This document shows, piece by piece, positions 1 through 9,915 of a stretch of 64,000 nt of DNA. The notes under the pieces were generated by a model that ran no database searches, was not told the DNA's origin, and worked only from the letters and a program-made list of their open reading frames with translations. Position 1 is the stretch's first letter; each line of letters begins with the position of its first letter. Both the position numbers and the translations under genes were made by a program. The DNA is from Komagataeibacter sucrofermentans DSM 15973 (GTDB lineage Bacteria; Pseudomonadota; Alphaproteobacteria; Acetobacterales; Acetobacteraceae). The DNA lies in contig NZ_CP137157.1 in NCBI RefSeq assembly GCF_040581405.1, forward strand, positions 872,001-936,000. Direction: 5' to 3'.

Positions 1-1646
1 CGGCCAATGCTCTCGCCATGCGTGTCGAACAGGATCACCTCGACAAAGGCGAGATCCCACTTGCGCAGGAGGTCACAGACCTTGATGCGCAGCCGCTCGA
101 TCAGGTAGGTCGCGGCCAGCTGCCCCACATACCGCCCGGAATCGGAGAAGCCGAACTGCAGGCTCAGCTTGCGCGTGCGCTGCAGGTAGGCCCGCCAGTG
201 CGGCGAGCGCAGGGCCTCCTCGATGATCTGCTCGCCGTTCTCCAGCGCGTCCTGCGTCTCGAACAGGGGCGAGATCTCGATCATGTCCTCCACGCCATAC
301 AGCCGCGCCAGCCACAGCGCGGTGAGCAGCGTGTAGCCGGTTTCGGTCTCGGCAATGAGGAAGCGGATGGGGCTGGTGCGGTCGATATGGCGCAGGATCT
401 GGCGCACCGTCATCATCAGCCGGCCCGCGCTGGCCTGCTCCATCAGCAGCGAACCGAAATCGATCTCGATCGGCTCCACCGTGTCCAGCGCCTCGTTCAT
501 GCGGCTGATCAGCGCGCGACGCTGGGCGGGGATGTCGGGGCTGTCGGTAATGTTCAGCCGCTGGCGGGCAATGTTGTGCAGCTGGGTGGCGTTGAGGCGC
601 GTATGCGTGTGCGCTGCGGAAAGTCCGTGCGCCATGAAGCCCGCGCGGGCAACCGCCAGCGCCATCTTGTCCTCGGGCGTGGCGGCGTCGATCGCCTCGC
701 TGAAGGTCGCGCTCAGGTCGTTGCTGCTGGTCAGGGCCTCCGTGCTGCGGTTGATGAGCACATCGGCAAAGCGCGACACGCCTTCGGGCTCGGGGCCGGT
801 GGGGCAGGCGGCGATCTGGGCGGTCACGGCCTCAAGGGCTGTCGCCACGCGGGCATGGAGGTCATTGGCGCAGGAGGTAACGGGCTCGAGCTGGGCCTGC
901 AGGCGGCTCAGCTGCAGCTGCTTCATGCGCAAGCGCAGGCGCAGCGTGTCCCACCAGCCGATATCGGTGCGGCCATCGGTGTCATAGCCCACCCAGCTGG
1001 TCATGATGATGGGGCGGGGCACGAGCGTGGACCACTGCTGCGGCCAGTGGGTGCGCGCCTCTGACAGCAGGGTGGTGTTGAGCCGGTCGAGCGCGTTGCG
1101 CCCGCGCAGTATGGCCTGGGTGGCGAGCGTGAACTCCTCATCCAGCGTGGGCGGCCCCACGCGCCGGTGCGTGAGGAAAGCGGGAACGTGTTCCGGGGCC
1201 TCGGCGGGGTTGGTGGAGGCCAGTTCGGCCAGGGCCTCATAGACCGGGTTGGCCAGCGCGAAGGTGGGGTGCGCGGTAAACACGGCGGCAAAGCGGCTGC
1301 GCTCGATGGCGGCGCGGAAGCGCGCGATGGGCACCGGGCTGTCAGTGGGGTCGGGCTGCACGATGTGGCGGGCGACGTTGCGCATGCGCGTGGTCACGGC
1401 CTGTTCATCAGGCCCGTCGAGATAGGTGGCGATATGGTGGGCGCGACCGGCAAAGGCGCGGTCGCGCAGCAGGCGCACGATGTCCTCCACCGCGTCCATC
1501 GGCAGGGCGCCACTGGCCATCTGCCTGCCAATCTGGCGGGCAAGCGCCATGACGGGACTGCCCGATGCGGTCTCGTCATGGCTTGCAATCAGTTGGCTGG
1601 CCTGCGCGAGCAGGTCGGACACATTCCGCGCGGCGGCTTCGGTCAT
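1..1646 (-). CDS. ppc: Phosphoenolpyruvate carboxylase, divergent form (3' end outside window)
   Basis: The reading frame runs from an ATG at 1646 leftward off the window edge, about 548 codons without a stop. PEP carboxylase converts PEP and bicarbonate to oxaloacetate, an anaplerotic step in the cytosol. Visible motifs are VFTAHPTF near residues 122-129 (the catalytic-His motif, normally VLTAHPTE), SWVGYDTDGR near residue 216 (normally SWMGGDRDGNP) and, toward the window edge, FGFSDSGRYVG (normally LGYSDSNKDGG). All three are recognisable but altered, so this is a divergent branch. A different carboxylase-like function cannot be excluded. It diverges from the DUF445 gene at 1804. Family call fairly sure; exact role less so. 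Confidence 0.8.
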   Translation of the reverse strand, partial: MTEAAARNVSDLLAQASQLIASHDETASGSPVMALARQIGRQMASGALPMDAVEDIVRLLRDRAFAGRAHHIATYLDGPDEQAVTTRMRNVARHIVQPDPTDSPVPIARFRAAIERSRFAAVFTAHPTFALANPVYEALAELASTNPAEAPEHVPAFLTHRRVGPPTLDEEFTLATQAILRGRNALDRLNTTLLSEARTHWPQQWSTLVPRPIIMTSWVGYDTDGRTDIGWWDTLRLRLRMKQLQLSRLQAQLEPVTSCANDLHARVATALEAVTAQIAACPTGPEPEGVSRFADVLINRSTEALTSSNDLSATFSEAIDAATPEDKMALAVARAGFMAHGLSAAHTHTRLNATQLHNIARQRLNITDSPDIPAQRRALISRMNEALDTVEPIEIDFGSLLMEQASAGRLMMTVRQILRHIDRTSPIRFLIAETETGYTLLTALWLARLYGVEDMIEISPLFETQDALENGEQIIEEALRSPHWRAYLQRTRKLSLQFGFSDSGRYVGQLAATYLIERLRIKVCDLLRKWDLAFVEVILFDTHGESIG

Positions 1647-1803
1647 CGGGTTGTCCTGTCATGAAAGGTCGTCATGGTTCAGCCCCTCAAATCCCATGTT
1701 CGGCGGCGGGCTGCAATGTCCCGCGTGGTTTATTCACGTCTATTTGGCGGGGAATATCGAGTGTTGCTTGGGCTGGAGGGGAGACAATGGTATCAGTGGC
1801 TTC

Positions 1804-3099
1804 ATGAATGGTATTCCACAAACGGACCAGGATGCACGGCGCACCCTGCTGCGCTACAAGCGGTCCGCAACGGGCCTGCTGGCCGCCATGGCGGGGCTGA
1901 CGGTGGCAGGCTACGCCCTGCCGCAGATGGGCTGGCTGGCCGACCGGCCCTGGCTTGAAATCCTGCGTTCGGGCACCAAGGCGGGCGTGGTGGGTGGCCT
2001 TGCGGACTGGTTTGCCGTGACCGCCCTGTTCCGCAGGCCGATGGGGCTGCCGATTCCGCACACCGCCATCCTGCCCGCCCAGAAGGAGCGGCTGGCGCAG
2101 GCGCTCGGGCGTTTTGTCTCGAACAATGTGTTTACGGAAAAGGAAGTGGGCGCCGCGTTCAGTCGCATCGACCTGCCTTCCCTGATTGGCAATATCCTTC
2201 AGGAGCCTGAAACGGCCGAGATGGTCAACCGCGCCGTGCTCGGTTCCGTGCCCCACGTGCTCGACCGGCTGGAGGATGGCCGGGCGAGTTCCGCCATAGC
2301 CAGCCTGCTGCCCACCCTGCTTGGCGGCGAGGAGATCGCCCCCATCGTGACCCGCAGCCTGCGCGCGATGGTGGAGGGTGACTGCCACCAGGAGGTGCTG
2401 TCCTTCCTGCTCTCGCGCCTGAAGGAAGGGATCAAGGCCAAGGAACCGGCCCTGCGCATGATGATCGAGGACCGCGTGCGCGAGCAGGGCGGCCGTGTGC
2501 TGGGCTGGGCCATTGGCGGCTCGATCGCCACCAAGGTGCTGCTTGCCGCCAGCCAGGAACTCGACCGGATCGACCCGCAGAACTCCGAGCTGCGCGAAGG
2601 CTTTACCACCTGGGTGCGCACCGAGATTGACCGGATCGAACTCGACCCCGTGCGGCGCGGCGAGATTACGGATGCCGTGATGGGCGTGCTGACGCATGAC
2701 AGCGTGCGCGGCTGGAGCAGCGATGTCTGGCACCGCCTGCGCGGCGTGATTGAAGAGGACATGCGCAAGGGCGAGACCAGCTGGGTGGCCACCCTGGTGC
2801 GTGACGCCCTGCAGCGCCTGGCCGACCAGATGTATAACGACGCCGCCATGCGCAAGCGCGTGGAAGACGGCGCGCGCAACATGATCGTGAGCAGCCTGCC
2901 TTTCCTGCGTGAGCGCATGTCGCGTTTTATTTACTCGGTCGTGAACGGCTGGGATGCGGAAAGCCTGAGCGACCGGCTGGAGCTGCGCGTGGGCAAGGAT
3001 CTACAGTATATCCGGCTTAACGGCACCTTGGTCGGTTTTCTGGCGGGGTGTGGCCTGTCCGTGTTATTACAGCTGATATTCGGAACCGGGATCGGCTAG
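1804..3099 (+). CDS. DUF445 family membrane protein
   Basis: 431 residues. An N-terminal hydrophobic segment (LLAAMAGLTVAGYAL, about residues 22-36) is followed by a long helical, charged region and a C-terminal membrane segment (GFLAGCGLSVLLQLIF). This layout, and the motif GGLADWFAVTALFRRP near residue 64, fit the DUF445/YjiN family of membrane-anchored proteins of unknown function. The ATG at 1804 is the only start consistent with the N-terminal hydrophobic segment. The nearest purine-rich site, GGAGGGGAG, is about 20 bases upstream, so the exact start is not certain. It stands alone between a divergent ppc and the suf operon. Confidence 0.8.
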   Translation: MNGIPQTDQDARRTLLRYKRSATGLLAAMAGLTVAGYALPQMGWLADRPWLEILRSGTKAGVVGGLADWFAVTALFRRPMGLPIPHTAILPAQKERLAQALGRFVSNNVFTEKEVGAAFSRIDLPSLIGNILQEPETAEMVNRAVLGSVPHVLDRLEDGRASSAIASLLPTLLGGEEIAPIVTRSLRAMVEGDCHQEVLSFLLSRLKEGIKAKEPALRMMIEDRVREQGGRVLGWAIGGSIATKVLLAASQELDRIDPQNSELREGFTTWVRTEIDRIELDPVRRGEITDAVMGVLTHDSVRGWSSDVWHRLRGVIEEDMRKGETSWVATLVRDALQRLADQMYNDAAMRKRVEDGARNMIVSSLPFLRERMSRFIYSVVNGWDAESLSDRLELRVGKDLQYIRLNGTLVGFLAGCGLSVLLQLIFGTGIG

Positions 3100-3163
3100 G
3101 GCATGCCTGCTTTACGATTGGACTTGACGACGCCCGGCTGGTAGCCCATCTGAAACTTCAGGA

Positions 3164-3175
3164 AACAGTACTGTT
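3164..3175. promoter_or_regulatory. Perfect 12-bp palindrome upstream of the suf operon, candidate operator
   Basis: AACAGTACTGTT is its own reverse complement and sits about 45 bases before the Rrf2 regulator start. Rrf2/IscR-type regulators commonly control their own operon by binding dyads near the promoter. Assignment to this regulator is inference; the sequence is not a recognised IscR or RirA box. Confidence 0.35.
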
Positions 3176-3220
3176 CTGGTCCAATTATGGATGCAGGCTC
3201 AGGACGTACGGGAGAGCGGA

Positions 3221-3682
3221 ATGCTGAAACTGTCGAAACTGACCGATTACGCCGTGGTGGCTCTGGTCCGGCTGGGGCAGAAGAGCGAGGTCACAACCTC
3301 GCCTGTCCTGTCGCGTTCGACCGGCATTCCCGAACCCACGGTGGCGAAGGTGCTCAAGATTCTGGCGACCCAGGGCATCGTGACCTCGCAGCGCGGCGCG
3401 CGCGGCGGCTACAGGCTGGCCCAGCCGCTTGAGGATATCTCGATCGCGGCCGTGATCCAGGCCATTGATGGCCCCATATCGCTGACCACCTGCGTTGATG
3501 GTGGCGATTGCGACGCGCGCTCCACCTGCGGGCTGGGCGGGCAGTGGGATATGGTCAATGCCGCCATCCGCCATGCGCTTTCAGCCATTACGCTGGCAGA
3601 CATGAAGAACCATACAGTAACGGACAGACTGGGTGGCCTGCACGTGCCGCCCATGCCCGACGGGCCCGAGGTCACGGCCTGA
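3221..3682 (+). CDS. Rrf2 family SUF-operon regulator (IscR/SufR-like)
   Basis: 153 residues with an N-terminal winged-helix domain beginning [15 protein letters not shown] and the GGYRLAQP wing. Three cysteines, C91, C97 and C103, are spaced x5 and x5 as in E. coli IscR, where they bind a [2Fe-2S] cluster. It matches the SUF-system regulator subgroup of Rrf2 proteins. The ATG at 3221 is chosen because the conserved N-terminus starts there and GGGAGAG lies just upstream. It is the first gene of the suf operon, 19 bases before sufB, so it probably senses Fe-S status and adjusts suf transcription. Whether it represses or activates is not visible. Confidence 0.88.
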   Translation: MLKLSKLTDYAVVALVRLGQKSEVTTSPVLSRSTGIPEPTVAKVLKILATQGIVTSQRGARGGYRLAQPLEDISIAAVIQAIDGPISLTTCVDGGDCDARSTCGLGGQWDMVNAAIRHALSAITLADMKNHTVTDRLGGLHVPPMPDGPEVTA

Positions 3683-3701
3683 AACAGGGGAGGAAAGACA
3701 C

Positions 3702-5192
<1,491 letters not shown>

Positions 5193-5207
5193 CAGGGATT
5201 CAAAGAC

Positions 5208-5981
5208 GTGAGCAAGCAATTCGTAAGCATCAATGGCCTGTGCGCCCGCATCGATGATGGGGAAGCCCACAAGGAAATCCTGCGCGGGGTCGATCTCGAG
5301 ATTCCGGCAGGCGAGGTCCATGCCATCATGGGGCCAAACGGCTCGGGCAAGTCCACCCTGTCCTATGTGCTGGCCGGGCGCGAGGATTATGAGGTGACGG
5401 GCGGCTCCGCCACCTTCAAGGGGCAGGACCTGCTTGCCCTCGAGCCCGAAGAGCGTGCGGCCCTTGGCCTGTTCCTCGCGTTCCAGACGCCGGTGGAACT
5501 GCCGGGCGTGAACAACGCCAACTTCTTGCGTACCGCCGTCAACGCCGTGCGCCGCGCACGTGGGGTGGACGAGCTTGATGCCGTGGCCTTCCTCAAGGCC
5601 GTGCGCAAGGAGACCAAGCATCTGTCCATGTCCGACGAGATGCTCAAGCGCAACGTGAATGTCGGTTTCTCGGGTGGCGAGAAGAAGCGCAACGAGGTGC
5701 TGCAGATGCGCATGCTCCAGCCTTCCTTCGCCATCCTTGACGAGACCGATAGCGGGCTGGACATCGATGCCCTGCGCATCGTGGCCGAAGGCGTGAACTC
5801 GCTGCGCTCGCCCGATTTCTCGGCGCTGGTCATCACCCACCATCAGCGCCTGCTGGACTATATCGTGCCTGACCGCATTCACGTCATGGCCAAGGGGCGC
5901 ATCATCCATAGCGGCGGGCCGGAACTGGCCAAGCAGCTTGAGGCGCAGGGTTACGCCCAGTTCCTTTCGGAGGCGGCGTGA
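5208..5981 (+). CDS. sufC: Fe-S cluster assembly ATPase SufC
   Basis: 257-residue ABC-type ATPase that powers the SufBCD scaffold; it has no membrane partner. Walker A is GPNGSGKST near residue 44, the signature is FSGGEKKRNEVLQ and the Walker B region reads LDETDSGLDIDAL, all SufC hallmarks. It starts at a GTG (5208), 15 bases after sufB; no ATG fits the conserved N-terminus MSKQFVSINGL. Its stop overlaps the sufD start. Confidence 0.97.
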   Translation: MSKQFVSINGLCARIDDGEAHKEILRGVDLEIPAGEVHAIMGPNGSGKSTLSYVLAGREDYEVTGGSATFKGQDLLALEPEERAALGLFLAFQTPVELPGVNNANFLRTAVNAVRRARGVDELDAVAFLKAVRKETKHLSMSDEMLKRNVNVGFSGGEKKRNEVLQMRMLQPSFAILDETDSGLDIDALRIVAEGVNSLRSPDFSALVITHHQRLLDYIVPDRIHVMAKGRIIHSGGPELAKQLEAQGYAQFLSEAA

Positions 5982-7252
5982 ACGCCATTGCACCGGTCGG
6001 GATCAGTCCCTCCGCCTTTCTCGACCGGGGTGACGTAAAGGGCAATGCCGCGCGGCTCAAGGCCGCCGATTACCTGCGCGCGGTGGGCCTGCCGCGTGCG
6101 GGTGTTGAGGCATGGAAATATACCTCGCTGCGCGCGCTGGCCGACGTGCCGTTTGCTGATGCGCCGCGCGATGTCGATGCCGGCGCGGTCGACACGCTGC
6201 TGGCCGAGGTCGAGACCATCTCGGGTCTCGGGGCCGGGGCCAATCGCGCTGTGTTCGTCAATGGCCGTTTCGATGCCGGGCGCTCGCGCCTGCCCGAAGG
6301 GGTGAAGGTTGCAGCCTTCGACCCGGCCGCCGGGGCGCGTGACGGGATCGACCCGGCAGGCGACGTGACAACGGCGCTGAACACCGTGCTGGCGCGCGAT
6401 GGGCTGGGGCTGATCGTGCCCGCAGGGGTTGATGCAGGCTGCCTGCTGCTGGTCAGCATTGGCCTGGCGGGGGAGGATGCGCCGGTTTCCTTCCACCCGC
6501 AGCACCGCATTGTGGTGGAAGGGGGCGGCAGGCTGGCCGTGCTCGATGCCACCGTGGGCAGGGGCTATTACCTGCATAACCCGCTCTATGACATTACGGT
6601 GGAAGAGGGCGGCTACCTGTCGCATGCCCGCATCCAGGCAGAAGGCAAAAAGGCGCTGCACCTTGCGGTCAGCCATGCCCGCGTTGCCAGCCGTGGCGTG
6701 TATGACAGCTTCACGCTCACGCTCGGTGCCAGCCTGTCGCGCCATGAGGTGCATGCGGGGCTGAATGCGGCGGGTGCCAGCGTGCACGTAAACGGCGCGC
6801 AGCTTCTGGCCGGCCACCAGCATGGCGACCTGACCAGCGTGATTACGCACGCTGCACCGGACTGCATCTCGCGCCAGACGGTCAAGAACGTGCTGGCCGA
6901 CCATGCGCGCGGCGTGTTTCAGGGCAAGATCCATGTCGAGCGGATTGCCCAGAAGACCGATGGCTACCAGATGAACCAGGCGCTGCTGCTGTCTGACACG
7001 GCCGAGATCGATGCCAAGCCCGAACTCGAAATCTACGCCGATGACGTCAAGTGCAGCCATGGCGCCACCGTGGGCGCGCTGGATGATGACCAGCTTTTCT
7101 ACCTGCGTAGCCGTGGCATCCCCAATGATGCCGCCCGTTCCATCCTGATCCGCGCCTTTTTGCATGATGTGGTGGACCAGATCGATGATGCGCGGCTCAA
7201 GGACAGCCTGAACCTTGCGGTAGAAGCCTGGTGGAAGCGGGAGGTCGCCTGA
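5978..7252 (+). CDS. sufD: Fe-S cluster assembly protein SufD
   Basis: 424 residues, the SufB paralogue of the SufBC2D scaffold. The C-terminal SufB/D core is clear: DAKPELEIYADDVKCSHGAT followed by DQLFYLRSRGIP. It starts with GTG inside a GTGA overlap with sufC, showing tight translational coupling; the N-terminal half is more variable, as usual for SufD. Its stop overlaps the sufS ATG. Confidence 0.95.
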   Translation: MNAIAPVGISPSAFLDRGDVKGNAARLKAADYLRAVGLPRAGVEAWKYTSLRALADVPFADAPRDVDAGAVDTLLAEVETISGLGAGANRAVFVNGRFDAGRSRLPEGVKVAAFDPAAGARDGIDPAGDVTTALNTVLARDGLGLIVPAGVDAGCLLLVSIGLAGEDAPVSFHPQHRIVVEGGGRLAVLDATVGRGYYLHNPLYDITVEEGGYLSHARIQAEGKKALHLAVSHARVASRGVYDSFTLTLGASLSRHEVHAGLNAAGASVHVNGAQLLAGHQHGDLTSVITHAAPDCISRQTVKNVLADHARGVFQGKIHVERIAQKTDGYQMNQALLLSDTAEIDAKPELEIYADDVKCSHGATVGALDDDQLFYLRSRGIPNDAARSILIRAFLHDVVDQIDDARLKDSLNLAVEAWWKREVA

Positions 7253-8502
7253 TGGACCAGAGCGTCATGACCCCAAAGAATGCCGCAGGCAGCCTGCGGC
7301 ATGTCCGTGATGACTTCCCCATTCTGAGCCAGAAGGTGCATGGCAGGGATCTTGTGTTCCTTGACAGCGCGGCCTCGGCCCAGAAGCCCCGGCAGGTGAT
7401 CGACTGCATGGCCGAGACCATGCGCACCCAGTACGCCAACATCCATCGTGGCCTGTACTGGATGAGCGAACGCACGACCGAGGCATACGAGGCCGTGCGC
7501 GATCAGGTGGCCAGTTTTCTGGGCGCGGCCTCGCGTGAGGAAATCGTCTTTACCCGCAACAGCACCGAGGCCATCAACCTTGTGGCCTATTCCTACGGTT
7601 CGCTGCTGAAGCCGAGGCAGGTGGTGCTGGTGTCCGAGATGGAACACCACGCCAACCTCGTGCCCTGGCAGATGCTGCGCGACCGTACCGGCATTGAACT
7701 GCGCGTCACCCCCATCACCGATGACGGGGCGCTGGACATGGAAGCGCTGGAGCGCAATCTGGCCGATGGCCGGGTGGCGCTGGTGGCCATCACCCATATG
7801 TCCAACGTGCTGGGCACGATTACCGATGCCCGCGCCATTATCGACATGGCGCATGCGGCAGGTGCAAAGGTGCTGCTTGATGGCAGCCAGCTTGCCGTGC
7901 ATCGCCGGGTGAACGTGCAGGAACTGGGCGCTGATTTCTATGTCGTGACCGGGCACAAGCTGTATGGCCCCACCGGCATTGGCGTGCTGTGGGCGCGGCG
8001 TGAGCTGCTGGAGGCGATGCCGCCTTTTCTTGGCGGCGGCGACATGATTTCCACCGTGTCGTTCGAGCGCTCGACCTGGGCGAACGTGCCGCATAAATTC
8101 GAGGCCGGCACGCCCGCCATCATCGAGACCATTGGATTGGGCGCGGCCCTTGCCTATATCGAATCCATCGGCTTCGAGGCGATCGGCGCACATGAAGATG
8201 CGCTGACGGCCTACGCGCTTGAGGCGCTGGGCAATGTCAGCGGGCTGAAGGTGATTGGCACGGCGCCGCAGCGTGGCGGGGTGATCTCGTTTACCATGAA
8301 GGATGTTCATCCGCATGATATCGCGACCCTGCTCGACCGGAATGGCATTGCCGTGCGGGCGGGCCATCACTGCGCCGAACCGCTCATGCGCAGGCTGGGC
8401 GTGACGGCCACGGCGCGGGCAAGCTTTGGCATCTATACCACGCCGGAGGAAATCGACACGCTGGCCGCGACGCTGGAACAGATCCGTGGCTTTTTTGTCT
8501 GA
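7252..8502 (+). CDS. sufS: Cysteine desulfurase SufS
   Basis: 416-residue PLP enzyme of the class II (SufS/CsdA) cysteine desulfurases, which transfer cysteine sulfur as a persulfide to the SUF scaffold. The PLP-binding lysine is K236 in TGHKLYGPTG and the persulfide cysteine is C374 in AGHHCAEPLMRR. The ATG at 7252 overlaps the sufD stop in TGATG; an upstream in-frame ATG would overlap sufD further and is less likely. The next gene, sufU, is its probable sulfur acceptor. Confidence 0.97.
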   Translation: MDQSVMTPKNAAGSLRHVRDDFPILSQKVHGRDLVFLDSAASAQKPRQVIDCMAETMRTQYANIHRGLYWMSERTTEAYEAVRDQVASFLGAASREEIVFTRNSTEAINLVAYSYGSLLKPRQVVLVSEMEHHANLVPWQMLRDRTGIELRVTPITDDGALDMEALERNLADGRVALVAITHMSNVLGTITDARAIIDMAHAAGAKVLLDGSQLAVHRRVNVQELGADFYVVTGHKLYGPTGIGVLWARRELLEAMPPFLGGGDMISTVSFERSTWANVPHKFEAGTPAIIETIGLGAALAYIESIGFEAIGAHEDALTAYALEALGNVSGLKVIGTAPQRGGVISFTMKDVHPHDIATLLDRNGIAVRAGHHCAEPLMRRLGVTATARASFGIYTTPEEIDTLAATLEQIRGFFV

Positions 8503-8508
8503 TGGCAG

Positions 8509-8940
8509 ATGATGGCGCAGGATGATCTGTACCGTACCGTGGTGCTGGAGCGCGCGAAGGCGCCACGCCATGCGGGGCCACTGCCCAAGGCCACGCTGAA
8601 CGGGCAGGGGTCCAACCCGCTATGTGGCGACCGGGTGCAGTTGCACGCGGTACTGGATGCGCAGGGGCGGATTGCGGCAATCCGGCATGAAACGCGGGGC
8701 TGCGCCATCTGCGCGGCTTCCGCCGACCTTATGGCCGGGCGGGTAACAGGCCAGGACCGCACGCGGGTGAACAGACTGCATGCGGAACTGGTCGAGGCGG
8801 TTGAAACCGGCACGGCCCCGGAGGGACTGGGCGAGCTTGCGGCCTTTGCGCCCCTGCACCAGCACCGTTCGCGCAGGCGCTGCGCCCTGCTGCCGTGGTC
8901 GGCACTGATTGATATGCTCAATGATGATAAAGACAGGTGA
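8509..8940 (+). CDS. sufU: SufU-type sulfur acceptor
   Basis: 143-residue IscU-fold protein. The ligands expected for zinc-type SufU are present: C39 and D41 in NPLCGD, C65 in GCAIC and C125 near the C-terminus in RRRCALLPW. In SufU systems this protein takes sulfur from SufS by zinc-ligand exchange and passes it to SufB. It lies 6 bases after sufS in the same operon, and no sufE is present. An ATG three bases further in (8512) is an equal alternative start. Confidence 0.9.
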   Translation: MMAQDDLYRTVVLERAKAPRHAGPLPKATLNGQGSNPLCGDRVQLHAVLDAQGRIAAIRHETRGCAICAASADLMAGRVTGQDRTRVNRLHAELVEAVETGTAPEGLGELAAFAPLHQHRSRRRCALLPWSALIDMLNDDKDR

Positions 8941-8947
8941 AGGTCTC

Positions 8948-9409
8948 ATGGACGAGAAAAATCAGGTAGAGCCTGCCATGGGCATGGCGGAAGAGACCAG
9001 GCATTTTTCCCTTGAGGCCAGCGATGCGCCTGCCGAGAAAGCAGCCCCCGTATCGACCTGGACACCGGATGGCGAGCAGCCTGCCGCCCCCGAAGGCAAG
9101 GCGGCCATGCCCGATGAGGACGCAGTGATCGAGGCGATCGCCACGGTGTATGATCCTGAAATTCCGGTCAATATTTATGAACTTGGCCTGATTTACGCCA
9201 TCGACCTGCATGAGGATGGATCGGTCAAGGTCGAGATGACGCTCACGGCCCCCAACTGCCCCAGCGCGCAGGAACTGCCCGCGCAGGTGAAGGAAGCCGT
9301 TGAAAAGATCGAGACGGTGACCAGTGCCACGGTCGAGATCGTGTGGGAGCCGCCATGGGACATGTCGCGCATGAGCGAAGATGCCCGCCTTGCCCTGAAC
9401 ATGTTCTGA
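8948..9409 (+). CDS. sufT: SUF system assembly protein SufT (MIP18/DUF59 family)
   Basis: 153 residues. A low-complexity acidic N-terminal part of about 55 residues precedes a MIP18-family domain: DPEIPVNIYELGLIY, then MTLTAPNCPSAQELP with its conserved cysteine, and VEIVWEPPWD. SufT proteins help mature Fe-S proteins and are common in suf operons. The ATG at 8948 follows AAGGTCTC and avoids overlap with sufU; ATGs further upstream would overlap it. It is probably co-transcribed with the A-type carrier 20 bases downstream. Confidence 0.9.
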   Translation: MDEKNQVEPAMGMAEETRHFSLEASDAPAEKAAPVSTWTPDGEQPAAPEGKAAMPDEDAVIEAIATVYDPEIPVNIYELGLIYAIDLHEDGSVKVEMTLTAPNCPSAQELPAQVKEAVEKIETVTSATVEIVWEPPWDMSRMSEDARLALNMF

Positions 9410-9429
9410 ACCCTCAAGGGGAATGTGCC

Positions 9430-9810
9430 ATGACCGAACACCAGACAGCTACGCCCGCAAAAGCCCCCGCCCGCCGCGCCCTGCCGCCGCTCATGACCCT
9501 GACGGACCGGGCGGCGGCACGGCTGGAAAAACTCTACCAGACCAGGAACGCGGGCCACCTGCTGCGCATTGCGGTTTCAACCAAGGGCTGCTCGGGCCAT
9601 GCCTATGACATGAGCTTTGTCGAACAGGCGGGGCCTGGCGATGAAGTGGTGGTGGACAAGGGCGTGACCCTGCTCGTGGACCGCAAGGCGACGCTGTTCC
9701 TGATCGGCTCGGTGATGGATTACGAGGTCAAGCAACTCGAATCCGGCTTTACCTTCACCAACCCCAATGAAAAGGGTCGCTGTGGCTGCGGAGAAAGCTT
9801 CCACGTCTGA
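9430..9810 (+). CDS. sufA: A-type Fe-S carrier (SufA/IscA family)
   Basis: 126 residues with the three A-type cysteines: C54 in KGCSGHAYDM and C118/C120 in GRCGCGESF. These proteins receive an Fe-S cluster from the scaffold and hand it to apo-enzymes. A variable N-terminus of about 20 residues precedes LTDRAAARLEKL. The ATG at 9430 follows CAAGGGGAATG. It is the last gene of the operon, with a strong terminator 30 bases downstream. ErpA or IscA would be equally valid labels on sequence alone; the operon favours SufA. Confidence 0.9.
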   Translation: MTEHQTATPAKAPARRALPPLMTLTDRAAARLEKLYQTRNAGHLLRIAVSTKGCSGHAYDMSFVEQAGPGDEVVVDKGVTLLVDRKATLFLIGSVMDYEVKQLESGFTFTNPNEKGRCGCGESFHV

Positions 9811-9828
9811 AGCCTGACGATAAAGACA

Positions 9829-9908
9829 GAAGTTTTTGGGTGCCGCCTTTTTTCAAAAAGGCGGCATTTTTTTTAAGCGTTTGAAAAAAGCTTTACCAAA
9901 AACTTTTC
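9829..9908 (-). repeat. Interspersed ~80-bp palindrome-rich intergenic repeat, copy A
   Basis: Its reverse complement aligns over its whole length, with a few mismatches, to 58936-59016. Shared blocks are GAAAAGTTTTTGGT, AGCTTTTTTCAAA, TTGAAAAAAGGCGGC and the terminal AAACTT. The element contains an internal hairpin that also serves as the suf terminator. It lies between convergent genes. REP-like or MITE-like nature is inference. Confidence 0.75.
9841..9874 (+). terminator. Rho-independent terminator of the suf operon
   Basis: A 12-bp perfect stem, TGCCGCCTTTTT with AAAAAGGCGGCA, has a 2-base minimal loop and is followed by eight T. It lies inside repeat copy A, 30 bases after the A-type carrier stop. 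An A-rich left side could make it bidirectional for the convergent gene ending at 9916. Confidence 0.85.
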
Positions 9909-9915
9909 TCTGTTT

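Noticed and set aside
18-1064. Long plus-strand frame over the first kilobase
   Set aside because: It is antisense to the PEP carboxylase frame, whose protein motifs are recognisable; the plus frame has no conserved features.
1687-2733. Long minus-strand frame opposite the DUF445 gene
   Set aside because: GC-rich shadow frame rich in His, Gln and Arg with no domain; the plus frame has family motifs.
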